From NCBI GenBank assembly GCA_001771815.1, contig MEPU01000013.1, forward strand, positions 532,424 through 596,423: a DNA stretch of 64,000 nucleotides, read 5' to 3'. This DNA comes from Bdellovibrionales bacterium RIFCSPHIGHO2_01_FULL_40_29. Lineage in GTDB: Bacteria; Bdellovibrionota; Bdellovibrionia; Bdellovibrionales; Bdellovibrionaceae. A program made the position numbers and the translations under genes. Positions 37,099 to 45,689 of this stretch are shown here, in pieces; within the stretch, counting starts at the first letter, position 1; every line of letters begins with the position of its first letter. Below the pieces are notes generated by a model, which worked only from the letters and a program-made list of their open reading frames with translations, did no database searches and was not told the DNA's origin.

Positions 37099-38232
37099 CT
37101 AAATCAAGCCGACTTCTGAGCTAAAGCTTAAAAATGGTAAAACTCTGACGTTTCGATCTGGTGAATAGTCTTTCTGTCCTAGATGAACTTGATAATAAAA
37201 TGGGATTGTCGTTCTTTCCTTGAAATAATTTATATTTTTTGAAAGCTGTTTGTCACCTGTTTTGCATTCGACTGCAAAAATTGGTTTTTTGTTTTTTAAA
37301 ACGATAAAGTCTATTTCGCGACCATCAGTATCTTTTAAAAATCGGAGCTCCATTTGGTGCCCTGTTGAGTCTTCTATGTAGTGACAGTATTTTAATAGGT
37401 GCGAGGCTACTAAGTTTTCAAATACTTTTCCATCATCTGTTAGGGCGCTCCAGTCCCATAGATAAGCTTTTCTTTCTTTTTTAACAGCGCGTATTTTTGG
37501 CGCTCCATAGGGTAAAATTCTAAAGCAATAGTAGACTTTTTCTAAAATATCTATCCAGCGCTCTGTCGTATGTGGACTGACTTGTAAATCTTCTGATAAA
37601 GACTTCACTGATAGTGGAGAACCCACGCGATCTGGTAGGGCTTCCGCGAGAAGCTCGATGGAGTTGTATTCTTTTAAAAATTCGAGATCACGAATATCAT
37701 CGTTGATAACTCGGTGAAGTCGTTCATTCAGCCACAGTCTGTGATTATTTTCATTTGCTGCAAAGTAGGGCTCTGGAAATCCGCCAAATTTAATAAGATC
37801 TTTTAAATCATTTTTAGTCGTTATTTTTAGCTCAGCGATACTTAAAGGATGTAGCCGAATATACCTGTATCGGCCTAATAGTGAATCTCCACCGCGTCGG
37901 TAGTGATCTAATCTGGCAGAGCCAGTTACCAAAAAATTGTGTCCCTCTGGCCGCTTATCGTAAAAGCCTTTTAAAAGATTTCTCCACTCTTTATATTTAT
38001 GTATTTCATCAATGACGATTAGTTTCGCATGTGGAATTTCACCTTTTCTTAAAAGCGTCTTTGATTTTAAATCATCCCAATTGAGATAATTTGGATTTTG
38101 CCTTTCCGGGGGATTTAAATAAGAAAGGCATAGCGTTGTTTTTCCAACTTGCCGGGGACCGCCTATAAAAACCATTCTCGATTTTAAAAAATCATTTATC
38201 AGCGGCTGAATATACCTGTCTTTATTTTGCAT
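37099..38232 (-). CDS. AAA+ ATPase (AAA_14) with C-terminal DUF4143/PD-(D/E)XK-like domain
   Basis: 377 residues. Walker A is GGPRQVGKTT (24-33), Walker B is LIVIDEIH (Asp75, Glu76), and the sensor strand is VTGSARLD. The C-terminal part carries the DUF4143 pattern, including REIDFIV and FAVECKTG (Asp308, Glu322, Lys324), which resembles a PD-(D/E)XK nuclease core. Function in this family is mostly unknown. It is the first gene of a likely operon with HepT and MntA. Its promoter seems to give a leaderless transcript and overlaps inverted and direct repeats. Confidence 0.88.
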   Translation of the reverse strand: MQNKDRYIQPLINDFLKSRMVFIGGPRQVGKTTLCLSYLNPPERQNPNYLNWDDLKSKTLLRKGEIPHAKLIVIDEIHKYKEWRNLLKGFYDKRPEGHNFLVTGSARLDHYRRGGDSLLGRYRYIRLHPLSIAELKITTKNDLKDLIKFGGFPEPYFAANENNHRLWLNERLHRVINDDIRDLEFLKEYNSIELLAEALPDRVGSPLSVKSLSEDLQVSPHTTERWIDILEKVYYCFRILPYGAPKIRAVKKERKAYLWDWSALTDDGKVFENLVASHLLKYCHYIEDSTGHQMELRFLKDTDGREIDFIVLKNKKPIFAVECKTGDKQLSKNINYFKERTTIPFYYQVHLGQKDYSPDRNVRVLPFLSFSSEVGLI

Positions 38233-38233
38233 A

Positions 38234-38283
38234 TGACTGCATTTTACTCATGAATGTAATGCAGTCAAGTGCATTTTATTCAT
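38234..38283 (-). promoter_or_regulatory. Sigma70-type promoter overlapping inverted and direct repeats, probably leaderless
   Basis: On the minus strand TTGACT (38268-38263) and TAAAAT (38246-38241) are 16 nt apart. Only 8 nt separate the -10 box from the ATG at 38232, so the transcript should begin at or within 1-2 nt of the start codon. TGACTGCATT (38234-38243) and AATGCAGTCA (38258-38267) form a perfect 10-bp inverted repeat over the promoter, and a TGCATTTTAxTCAT motif occurs at 38238 and again at about 38270. The arrangement suggests an autoregulatory operator. Confidence 0.65.
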
Positions 38284-38416
38284 ATTGGCCTTAAAACGCC
38301 CCCTGTAAAACACCTGGACGCTTTTAAAGCCTCAAAACGCATTTAAAGCATTATGGCTGGTTTCAATTTCGCACACACCCCTATGGTAGATAAACTTTTG
38401 CTTAATGGAGATCAGC

Positions 38417-39757
38417 ATGAAAAAGACAGTCTTAGTACTTGGATTATTGGCGCAGGTGACAACGCATGCTGCTTTTTCAATGAGTAACGAAAAGTGTTGG
38501 ACCACGAATCCTATCATGAAGTCTTCGGCTGAATCTAAAAAGATTGCGGACGAAACCAAGTTGTGTGCGATGGAATTTTACACGGATCAATTGACTGTCT
38601 GTCCCAAGCTGAATTCAACCAATCCTGGAATTTTAGTGGTCAAGCGTTCAACGGCTATTTCAGATGCTGATTTCAAACAAAAGTATTGTATGGATATCGA
38701 TGATGCCAGCGAAGACAAAGATGCCACTGGCGAAAAATTAGGAAAAGTGGTTGCGAAATTCAAACAAACAACATCATGCAGTCATGCGTCTTCGCCGGTG
38801 ACTTATTACCGCGTGGCTGAGTTCTTAGGGGGCTCGCGAGTTCCGGTGGCTGTGTTTCGTACTATGGATAAGCAAAAACATTTAGAAATAACTCTGAAAG
38901 CAACATCACATTTGGCGAAGAGCAATCAATTGATTGCACAGACGTGGCGTACACTTTTATCGCGACATAGAAATGCTGCGGCCAACCCAGAAATTTTTGT
39001 GGGTGATACGGTTTATGGAGCATTATCTGAAAATATCACGGGTGAATATAAGTTTAACTTAGTTGGTGGTGTTGGAAGTTACGATACTCGGTATCAACGA
39101 TTTATGACCCAACGTCCATTTTTAGCAGTTTCAAGTGGTGAGTCAGTAGCGACATTAGCGGGTGGAACTGATTTTAAAAAATTGGCTCCGGTTGTGACGG
39201 TGATGAGAGATGTTTCGAATATGGTGGTTATTGATTATATGCTGAACCAGGCCGATCGCATTGGTAATATTCATTTTAAGTTTAAATTGTATAAAAATGT
39301 AAATGGTAAAGTGGTTGAATCGAAATCAAAAGCCAAGCTGGTGGGTGAAAAAGAAGTGATCCCCGCTGACGAGCAGCTTCGAATCAAAAACGGTGAAGTG
39401 CTGGTGCGTGAGACAATCTTGAAAGATAACGATTGTGGAATTTCAAAAGAAAATATGATGCGCAAAGTGGGAGCTCTTGAAAAAGTACGCCACATGAATG
39501 CTAAGGTTTATCGACAAGTTCAAAAATTAGCGGATTATGTTCGAACGGCAGAAGGTGATCGGTATTTTGAATCCGAGCTACGAATCGGTCACGAGAACTT
39601 TGATAGCAGTACTAAATCACACAATATCCGAAACAATATTATTACTGCGGCTAAAATCTTGCGTGAAAATTGTGAAAGCGGCCGATTGAATTTAGATCTT
39701 GATTTAGAAGGTTTAATGGCAGATCCCAATTACAAAGAATCTTGTCGTGTTAACTAA
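38417..39757 (+). CDS. Secreted protein with FAM20/PI-kinase-like atypical kinase motifs
   Basis: 446 residues. The ATG at 38417 has GGAG 6 nt upstream, which favours it over the ATG at 38405. A signal peptide (VLVLGLLAQVTTHAAFS) is followed by a Cys-containing N-terminal region. Then come a possible beta3 Lys in VVAKFK, YYRVAEFLGGSRVPVAVFR (about 130-148), DYMLNQADRIGNIH (Asp280, Asn284) and LKDNDCG (Asp337, Asp339). This order and spacing resemble the ATP-grasp side, DRxxxN-type catalytic loop and DNxG-type metal site of FAM20C, HipA and PI3/4-kinase-like enzymes. No database match was available; the family call is by pattern only. If right, it would phosphorylate periplasmic or secreted targets. 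Confidence 0.55.
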   Translation: MKKTVLVLGLLAQVTTHAAFSMSNEKCWTTNPIMKSSAESKKIADETKLCAMEFYTDQLTVCPKLNSTNPGILVVKRSTAISDADFKQKYCMDIDDASEDKDATGEKLGKVVAKFKQTTSCSHASSPVTYYRVAEFLGGSRVPVAVFRTMDKQKHLEITLKATSHLAKSNQLIAQTWRTLLSRHRNAAANPEIFVGDTVYGALSENITGEYKFNLVGGVGSYDTRYQRFMTQRPFLAVSSGESVATLAGGTDFKKLAPVVTVMRDVSNMVVIDYMLNQADRIGNIHFKFKLYKNVNGKVVESKSKAKLVGEKEVIPADEQLRIKNGEVLVRETILKDNDCGISKENMMRKVGALEKVRHMNAKVYRQVQKLADYVRTAEGDRYFESELRIGHENFDSSTKSHNIRNNIITAAKILRENCESGRLNLDLDLEGLMADPNYKESCRVN

Positions 39758-39900
39758 CGCCTCATTGTGAGCCGTCGAGCATTTATTGAACAGCTCGCAA
39801 TAAACTGAACACTTCAGGTAAAAAATCCCAGTTCGATCCATTTAAAACTGTTTAAACAGGTGAGCGATCGGCCCAGAAGTTGAATACAAATAAAGTAGGT

Positions 39901-40452
39901 ATGAACTTCTTTAAAGTATTAGCTTTATTCTTTTTTGCTCTGACCATCTGCTCTAGCAGCTGGGCGCGGGTGAATATTAAAAAAACAAAGAAATTGGTAA
40001 TGCCTGTCGATGTTTCTGAACCTTTATTAAATGTGGAAACTTCACAAAGAATACAACCTAAAGCAGTCAGCGGTGAAGAATCAGCAAATTCAGTGATTTC
40101 AAAAATGGCAGATAACACGCTTTCATTATGGTGGGACACAACGCCGCTCAGAAACTCGGCTGTGGGAAAAGCTGCGGAAAAGGTCGAAAAGAATCTTAAA
40201 GCCGAGGTCGCTTTTAAAAATAAGGACAGCAAAACAGATCATCGGATTTCATTTAAAGTTTTGGCTATGCAGGCTTTGGCTAAGATTGAATACAAAGGCT
40301 GGGTGAATGCGGCGGTGAATTATGATGCCCGAGCAGCGACAACTGAAGCAGAAGTTTCAGAGCAAATATCTCAGAAGCAAGATCTTGTTATTTCACACGC
40401 CATCACACGGACTGAAAATAAATCTCAAGTGGCTTGGCGCTGGAATTGGTAA
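39901..40452 (+). CDS. Exported protein of unknown function
   Basis: 183 residues from the ATG at 39901; a TTG at 39880 is an in-frame alternative. A signal peptide (ALFFFALTICSSSWA) is followed by a Lys-rich segment and a C-terminal region of alternating strands (HRISFKVLAMQALAKIEYKGWVNAAVNY, positions about 115-142) that could be part of a small barrel or sandwich. It ends in VAWRWNW. The 3' end overlaps the convergent purD gene by 28 nt. No family was recognised. Confidence 0.65.
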   Translation: MNFFKVLALFFFALTICSSSWARVNIKKTKKLVMPVDVSEPLLNVETSQRIQPKAVSGEESANSVISKMADNTLSLWWDTTPLRNSAVGKAAEKVEKNLKAEVAFKNKDSKTDHRISFKVLAMQALAKIEYKGWVNAAVNYDARAATTEAEVSEQISQKQDLVISHAITRTENKSQVAWRWNW

Positions 40453-41690
40453 TCACCAATATCTGTTCGGTACTGTCGTCCATCAAATTTAATTTTTGAA
40501 TTTAACTCGAGAGCTTTGCCTTTAGCCATTTTTGCATTTTCAGCAACAGCAATCACATTCAATACTCGGCCACCCGAAGAAAAAAGTTTTCCGTTCGAAG
40601 TTTTTGTGGCGGCATGCAAGACGTAGCTTTGGGGGTCTTTTGTCTCAGGTAGTACAATCATCATGTCTTTTTTGGGTTGCTCGGGATATCCCTTGGCCGC
40701 ATTCACAATACAAATAGCGTGCATGCTATTCAGCATGATTTTTTGTAGAACCCCTTGCGATAGATTATGCAGAATCTGACCGACATCGCTTTTGATCAAA
40801 GGCAATATAACTTGGGTTTCTGGATCGCCGAAACGCACGTTGTATTCCAAAGTGTAGGGTTCTTCACCCACGATCATAAGACCTACAAAGAGCACTCCGT
40901 TGTAGACAAATTTTTCAGCTTTCATTTGGGCGATCGAAGGTTCAATAATATTTTTGATAATTTTTTGGTAAAGATTTGGCGGAATTTCCAGAGGAGCCAC
41001 CGTTCCCATACCGCCGGTGTTGGGACCCAAATTTTTATTCTGAAGACGTTTGTGATCCTGAGCCAGTGGTAACGCTTGATAGTCCAATCCATTTGTTAAA
41101 ACCAAAAAGCTTAACTCGGTGCCTGACAGATTTTTTTCAAGAAGGGCTTTTTCACCAGCTGCTCCAAAAATTTTCTCGACAAATAATTTATTGGCTGCGG
41201 CTTCCAGATCAGCCATTGTTCTGCAGATAAAAACACCTTTACCACCAGCAAGACCGTCGGCTTTTAAAATAAATGGAGCGGTGTGCTTTCTGGCGGCGAG
41301 CAATGTTGACTCCACAGAATTCACAACAACGGCATCGGCGGTTGGGACCCCGGCTTTTTTCATAAATTCTTTGGCAAAAATTTTTGAACCTTCAAGCTGT
41401 GCGGCATGTTTGGATGGACCAACCACTAGAATGCCATTTGCGCGAAGTGAATCGGCAAGACCATTCACTAGTGGATCTTCTGGACCAATAAAAACAAATC
41501 CCATTTTTTGATTTTTGCAAAATTGAACAACGCTTTCATGATCATTTAAATCCAAAACAACATTGTCACCAAGCAGAGCCGTGCCGGCATTGCCAGGACT
41601 AGTATAAATTTTTGTGACGTGACTGGATTCAGACAGACTTTTCACGATCGCGTGCTCTCGACCACCAGAGCCAATAACTAATGCGCGCAT
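40425..41690 (-). CDS. purD: Phosphoribosylamine-glycine ligase
   Basis: 421 residues, ATP-grasp enzyme that joins phosphoribosylamine to glycine in de novo purine synthesis. The N terminus MRALVIGSGGREHAIV is diagnostic. The ATP-grasp core includes PFILKADGLAGGKGV and LSFLVLTNG, and the C-terminal metal-binding segment has YNVRFGDPETQ. The start has AGGAG 5 nt upstream. It diverges from the thiolase gene and is convergent with the exported protein gene at 39901. Confidence 0.96.
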   Translation of the reverse strand: MRALVIGSGGREHAIVKSLSESSHVTKIYTSPGNAGTALLGDNVVLDLNDHESVVQFCKNQKMGFVFIGPEDPLVNGLADSLRANGILVVGPSKHAAQLEGSKIFAKEFMKKAGVPTADAVVVNSVESTLLAARKHTAPFILKADGLAGGKGVFICRTMADLEAAANKLFVEKIFGAAGEKALLEKNLSGTELSFLVLTNGLDYQALPLAQDHKRLQNKNLGPNTGGMGTVAPLEIPPNLYQKIIKNIIEPSIAQMKAEKFVYNGVLFVGLMIVGEEPYTLEYNVRFGDPETQVILPLIKSDVGQILHNLSQGVLQKIMLNSMHAICIVNAAKGYPEQPKKDMMIVLPETKDPQSYVLHAATKTSNGKLFSSGGRVLNVIAVAENAKMAKGKALELNSKIKFDGRQYRTDIGDYQFQRQAT

Positions 41691-41735
41691 AAAATCTCCT
41701 TGCTGATAATGATGATTCTATTTACCGTAAGTGTT

Positions 41736-42917
41736 ATGGAAAAAATAGTTTTTATTTCAGGAAAAAGAACTGCGTTTGGTGCTTTTGGTGGATCACTTAA
41801 AGATGTTTCGGCGACGGAGCTAACAGTTGTTGCCGCTAAGGCCACACTTGAAGCTGGAAATGTTAAACCCGAAGATGTTGATCATGTTGTCATTGGCAAT
41901 GTGGTGCAGAGTGCCTCAGATGCGGCGTATTTAGCCCGTCATGTTGGTTTAAAAGTTGGTCTTCCGGTGAATGTGCCAGCCTATAATGTGAATCGATTGT
42001 GCGGTTCAGGATTTCAATCCTGGGTTAACGCGGCTCAGATGATTCTTACTGGCGAAGCAAAATGTGTTTTGGCGGGTGGAGTTGAGCAAATGTCTCAGGT
42101 TCCTTATGTTGCCAGAAAAGTTCGCTTTGATGGACTTCGTATGGGAAATTTTGAATTGGAAGATCTGATGAGTGCGGCCTTAACAGATGCTCATGCGGGA
42201 ATGCCAATGGCTATCACCGCAGAAAATTTAGGAGAGAAATACGGAATCACGCGCGCGGCATGCGATGAGTATTCTATAAAAACGCAAAAGCGTTACAAAG
42301 CAGCTTTGGATAAAAATATTTTTGCATCTGAAATCACTCCGGTCACCGTGACGACTAAAAAAGGGGCTGTGATTGTTGATAAAGATGAGCATCCCAAGCC
42401 GGATGCAACATTAGAGAAAATTTCCACACTGAAAGCCTTATTTAAAAAAGATGGTTTAGTGACGGCAGCCACGGCATCAGGAATTGTCGATGGAGCTGCA
42501 TGTTCGATTATTTGCAGCGAGAGTTTTGCAAAAGAAAAAGGCCTTAAACCGATGGCTCGTTTGGTTTCCTGGGCCAGCGTGGGTTGTGATCCTCAGATTA
42601 TGGGAATTGGTCCGGTGGCAGCGTCTCGAAAAGCACTCGAGATCGCGGGATTAAAAATGGAACAAATGGATTTGGTTGAAATCAATGAAGCATTCGCAGC
42701 TCAGTATTTGGCGGTTGAAAAAGAATTGGGATTAAATTCTGAAAAAACCAATGTTAACGGCGGAGCCATTGCCTTGGGACATCCGTTGGGCGCATCAGGC
42801 ACGCGAATTATGAATCACTTGGTGTTTGAATTACACCGACGAAATGCAAAGTATGCCTTGGGTTCGGCTTGCATTGGTGGTGGTCAAGGGATCGCTGTTA
42901 TTATTGAAAGACTTTAA
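41736..42917 (+). CDS. Acetyl-CoA C-acetyltransferase (thiolase)
   Basis: 393 residues from the ATG at 41736, chosen because MEKIVFISGKRTAFGAFGG aligns with the normal thiolase N terminus; ATGs at 41709 and 41712 are in frame. The catalytic Cys89 is in NRLCGSGFQ, His349 is in GHPLGASG, and Cys379 is in GSACIGGGQG, as in biosynthetic thiolase. It condenses two acetyl-CoA or cleaves acetoacetyl-CoA in the cytoplasm. The GNAT gene starts 6 nt after the stop. Confidence 0.94.
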   Translation: MEKIVFISGKRTAFGAFGGSLKDVSATELTVVAAKATLEAGNVKPEDVDHVVIGNVVQSASDAAYLARHVGLKVGLPVNVPAYNVNRLCGSGFQSWVNAAQMILTGEAKCVLAGGVEQMSQVPYVARKVRFDGLRMGNFELEDLMSAALTDAHAGMPMAITAENLGEKYGITRAACDEYSIKTQKRYKAALDKNIFASEITPVTVTTKKGAVIVDKDEHPKPDATLEKISTLKALFKKDGLVTAATASGIVDGAACSIICSESFAKEKGLKPMARLVSWASVGCDPQIMGIGPVAASRKALEIAGLKMEQMDLVEINEAFAAQYLAVEKELGLNSEKTNVNGGAIALGHPLGASGTRIMNHLVFELHRRNAKYALGSACIGGGQGIAVIIERL

Positions 42918-42923
42918 ATTCGA

Positions 42924-43433
42924 ATGACTGCGTTGATCCGCAAGGCAAAAAAAGAAGATGCACTTGCAATTTCTAAAGTCCGTGCGGATTCTTGGCAGAT
43001 CACCTATCGTGGAATTTTTCCGGATACATTTTTAGATGGCATTGACTACATCGCACAAACTAAAGCCATTGAAAAATGGATCACAGATCCGTTTTCAAAT
43101 TGCGTGGTTGCTGAAGACCCAAATAGTGATCAAATCATTGGTTTTGCTATAGGCGGCGAGTGTCGCGATCACAGAACTGTTTCAGACGGTGAAGTCTGGG
43201 CCTTGTATTTAGAACATACTTATCATGGTCAAGGTATTGGAAAAGCACTACTGCTTGAAGCCCAACAACTGTTGAAACAGGCGGGTTATAAAAAAGCTTT
43301 GGTTTCAGTATTAGATGCCAATGAATCGTCGGTGCAGTTTTATCAAAAAATGGCTGGTCGCCCTGGCCCCAGAGATTTCTTTGAACTTCAAAATGTGCAT
43401 TATCCGTCGGCGACCTATATTTGGGATCTGTAG
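42924..43433 (+). CDS. GNAT-family N-acetyltransferase
   Basis: 169 residues. Motif A, which binds acetyl-CoA, is LEHTYHGQGIGKALL with the Q/RxxGxG/A loop (HGQGIGKA). Flanking elements are IRKAKKEDALAISKVRADSW at the start and VLDANESSVQFYQKM near the end. The acceptor amine is unknown. It follows the thiolase gene after 6 nt and is convergent with the HD-domain gene 2 nt away. Confidence 0.9.
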   Translation: MTALIRKAKKEDALAISKVRADSWQITYRGIFPDTFLDGIDYIAQTKAIEKWITDPFSNCVVAEDPNSDQIIGFAIGGECRDHRTVSDGEVWALYLEHTYHGQGIGKALLLEAQQLLKQAGYKKALVSVLDANESSVQFYQKMAGRPGPRDFFELQNVHYPSATYIWDL

Positions 43434-43435
43434 AA

Positions 43436-44719
43436 TTAGTAGCGCACTTCGGTTAACATTTTCTTAATTTCTAAGTATTTTTCCGGAGCAACATAAAAAC
43501 GATCAATAACACGTTCACCTTCGTATTTTTGAAAAATTTGTGTCGCCGAATCAACCGGCGAGGGAACGTCCCAACGATCATACTGATCGACGACAAAAAT
43601 ATTCATGCTCTCTTCGGGATTGGTCGAATGATACTTGGATAAACGAACGTTCGAGCTGGCATGGATCACATCGATATTTTTATCAGAAAATAATTTACTG
43701 ATGCGATCGATGCGGTTTTTTTCTTGATTGTGTAATTCTAAAGCCACTCGATAAGGTCGTCGCTGGGCAATTCGCTGAGCCCATTCATTATCCACCGTAT
43801 CTAAATGCTCGTACAATTTGTAATCCGTGTAATTGATGTACTCTTTGGAATCAGCCGGCAGGATAAATTGACAATCTGGTGACGATAAATAGCGATTCAA
43901 CATCTCTTCGTAGATGATGCTCTTGTGATGAAAATAAACCATCAAATGCATATGGTGACGAGAAATTAAAAAATCATCAAAGGCATACAAGGCGCGGCGA
44001 TTCAATGCCAAGTAGGCCGAGTTATTCACAATATGCAAAGTCAGATTTTGCATCAGCCAATCTTTATCGATTTTTCCATAGTTGATTCCACAGAAAAAAG
44101 AATCGCGTTCTAAATAATCCATGCGATCCGCATCCAGCTCGGAACTGACAATTTGACAGAGGATCGGTCGAAAATTAATTCCACCTTCGATAAATAAACT
44201 TTCGTCACAATCTAAATTTTTATCAATCAAGTAGGCAACATGCTCGGGCAGAATATCAGTAAAATTTTCTCGGATGACATCAGACACCGTTGAATCCGTT
44301 ACAAATTTAACTGTGTAATCTTCATGATTTGCTCGACGGGTTTGATCGATTTTTTGATTTTCATAAATTTTGATTTTCAACTGGCTCAGCTGAGGCATCA
44401 CCTGCTCGGTGGTATGACTTAAGGGCCCGTGACCAATATCATGTAATAAGGCGGCCAGCTTCACCAATTGGCGGAAGCGATTTTTAGTAGAATTTTTAGT
44501 GAACGGATAAGCCCGAAATATGGAATCAAAAACCTGACCGGCAACAAAGGTCACACCAATCGAATGTAAAAATCGATTATGAGTCGCACCCGGAAAGCTG
44601 AATTCAGAAAACCCCAGTTGTTTAATCTCGCGCAGTCGTTGAAACTCAACAGTTTCAATAACGGCCACTTCGCCATCATTGAGCTGAATCGAACCATGAA
44701 TAGGGTCTCGTATTTCCAT
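43436..44719 (-). CDS. HD-domain phosphohydrolase (dNTPase/YwfO-like)
   Basis: 427 residues from the ATG at 44719; a TTG at 44728 is the longer alternative. MEIRDPIHGSIQL and QRLREIKQLG are typical of this dGTPase-related family. HD residues are His52 (RFLHSIG), His93-Asp94 (LLHDIGHG) and the later Asp in SSELDADRMDYLERD. It should hydrolyse nucleoside triphosphates or related phosphoesters in the cytoplasm. Substrate is uncertain. Confidence 0.9.
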   Translation of the reverse strand: MEIRDPIHGSIQLNDGEVAVIETVEFQRLREIKQLGFSEFSFPGATHNRFLHSIGVTFVAGQVFDSIFRAYPFTKNSTKNRFRQLVKLAALLHDIGHGPLSHTTEQVMPQLSQLKIKIYENQKIDQTRRANHEDYTVKFVTDSTVSDVIRENFTDILPEHVAYLIDKNLDCDESLFIEGGINFRPILCQIVSSELDADRMDYLERDSFFCGINYGKIDKDWLMQNLTLHIVNNSAYLALNRRALYAFDDFLISRHHMHLMVYFHHKSIIYEEMLNRYLSSPDCQFILPADSKEYINYTDYKLYEHLDTVDNEWAQRIAQRRPYRVALELHNQEKNRIDRISKLFSDKNIDVIHASSNVRLSKYHSTNPEESMNIFVVDQYDRWDVPSPVDSATQIFQKYEGERVIDRFYVAPEKYLEIKKMLTEVRY

Positions 44720-44826
44720 ACCGACCAAAGTACCCGGTCCAGAATTCTAAGTAAAGATGTGTGAAAATCTTGTTTCAAATCATCTCTGTTGTATTTGAGA
44801 TATGTTTATTTGATCTGAGCCCCTGG

Positions 44827-44878
44827 TGCAAGTATATCTTGCAGTATATACTTATTATGTATATACTTGTGTGTATAC
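44827..44878 (+). promoter_or_regulatory. VapBC promoter with palindromic operator sites
   Basis: TTGCAG (44839-44844) and TATACT (44862-44867) are 17 nt apart, a near-consensus sigma70 promoter. The perfect palindrome TGCAAGTATATCTTGCA (44827-44843) overlaps the -35 box. GTATATAC occurs at 44844 and 44859, with GTGTATAC at 44871. Such repeats are expected binding sites for the VapB/VapBC autorepressor. GGAG follows just upstream of the vapB start. Confidence 0.75.
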
Positions 44879-44892
44879 AGGAGTAATTGAAT

Positions 44893-45141
44893 ATGAAAGA
44901 AACAACTATTTTTATGAACGGGAACAGTCAGGCAATGAGAATTCCCAAGGAGATGCGCTTTGATACGAACACGGTTTTGATTGAAAAAATTGGTTCAGTG
45001 ACGGTGATTATTGATGCTAAAAATCCATGGGCAGGCTTGCAACTGGCTCAAACGTTATTTTCAAAAGATTTTATGTCCGAAGGACGCTCCGTAAAACCGA
45101 TCGTTGAGCGAGATGATTTATTATCAGGTCATAAAAAATGA
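44893..45141 (+). CDS. vapB: VapB-type antitoxin (AbrB/SpoVT fold)
   Basis: 82 residues from the ATG at 44893, which has GGAG about 10 nt upstream; a TTG at 44887 is less likely. TTIFMNGNSQAMRIPKEMRFD matches the swapped-hairpin AbrB DNA-binding fold of VapB (TKLFMNGNSQAVRLPKEFRF type). The C-terminal half should wrap and inhibit the toxin. ATGA overlap with vapC at 45138-45141 couples translation. Confidence 0.9.
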   Translation: MKETTIFMNGNSQAMRIPKEMRFDTNTVLIEKIGSVTVIIDAKNPWAGLQLAQTLFSKDFMSEGRSVKPIVERDDLLSGHKK

Positions 45142-45548
45142 AATTTTTATTAGATACAAATGTGATGATTCATCTTTTTTATGCGACAGAGCCACTAAAT
45201 TCGAATGTGCAAAAAAATAACCCTGAAGATCTTGCAGTTTCAGGATTTACAGAGGCAGAGATTCTTCACGGCGTTGAAAACTCAGCACCACCACAGTATC
45301 GCGAACAGAATAGAATTGCGCGAGCAATAGCAATGTCGCCATTCACGCGAATTTATCATGATGAATCAATTTCTGAAGCGTATGGAAAGATTAAAACATA
45401 CTTGGTGCAGAATAAAATATATGCCCCCAATAATGAGATTGATATTTTCATTGCTGCAACAGCAGTGGCTAAAAATTTGACTCTTGTCACAAGCAATACG
45501 AAAGACTTCAATCAAATTCCAAATCTAAAAATTGAAGATTGGTCGTAG
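45138..45548 (+). CDS. vapC: VapC-type PIN-domain ribonuclease toxin
   Basis: 136 residues. The PIN acidic residues are Asp6 (LLDTNVMIHL), Glu41 (FTEAEILHG), Asp102 (NEIDIFIAATAV) and Asp123 in TSNTKDF. It should cut tRNA or rRNA when free of VapB. Normal length for VapC. The start overlaps the vapB stop by 4 nt. Confidence 0.93.
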   Translation: MKFLLDTNVMIHLFYATEPLNSNVQKNNPEDLAVSGFTEAEILHGVENSAPPQYREQNRIARAIAMSPFTRIYHDESISEAYGKIKTYLVQNKIYAPNNEIDIFIAATAVAKNLTLVTSNTKDFNQIPNLKIEDWS

Positions 45549-45689
45549 TGACATTTATAAAGGTCTAGGTCGAGCTCCCACAAAGACTAGTTTACTTTAG
45601 CAACTCGAAACTGTTTTGCACTTCGTATTCAATAGGCAGAATATCGAGACATAAATTAAAAAATAAAAAAATATTTTTAAGGAGAATTC

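Noticed and set aside
39758..39880. Possible terminator after the kinase-like gene
   Set aside because: CGAGC/GCTCG and TTTATTG/CAATAAA pairs exist, but they compete and no T-run follows, so a terminator cannot be supported.
44827..44878. CRISPR-like short repeats
   Set aside because: The three GTATATAC-like words are 8 nt long with 4-7 nt gaps directly in front of vapB and fit an operator, not repeat-spacer units.
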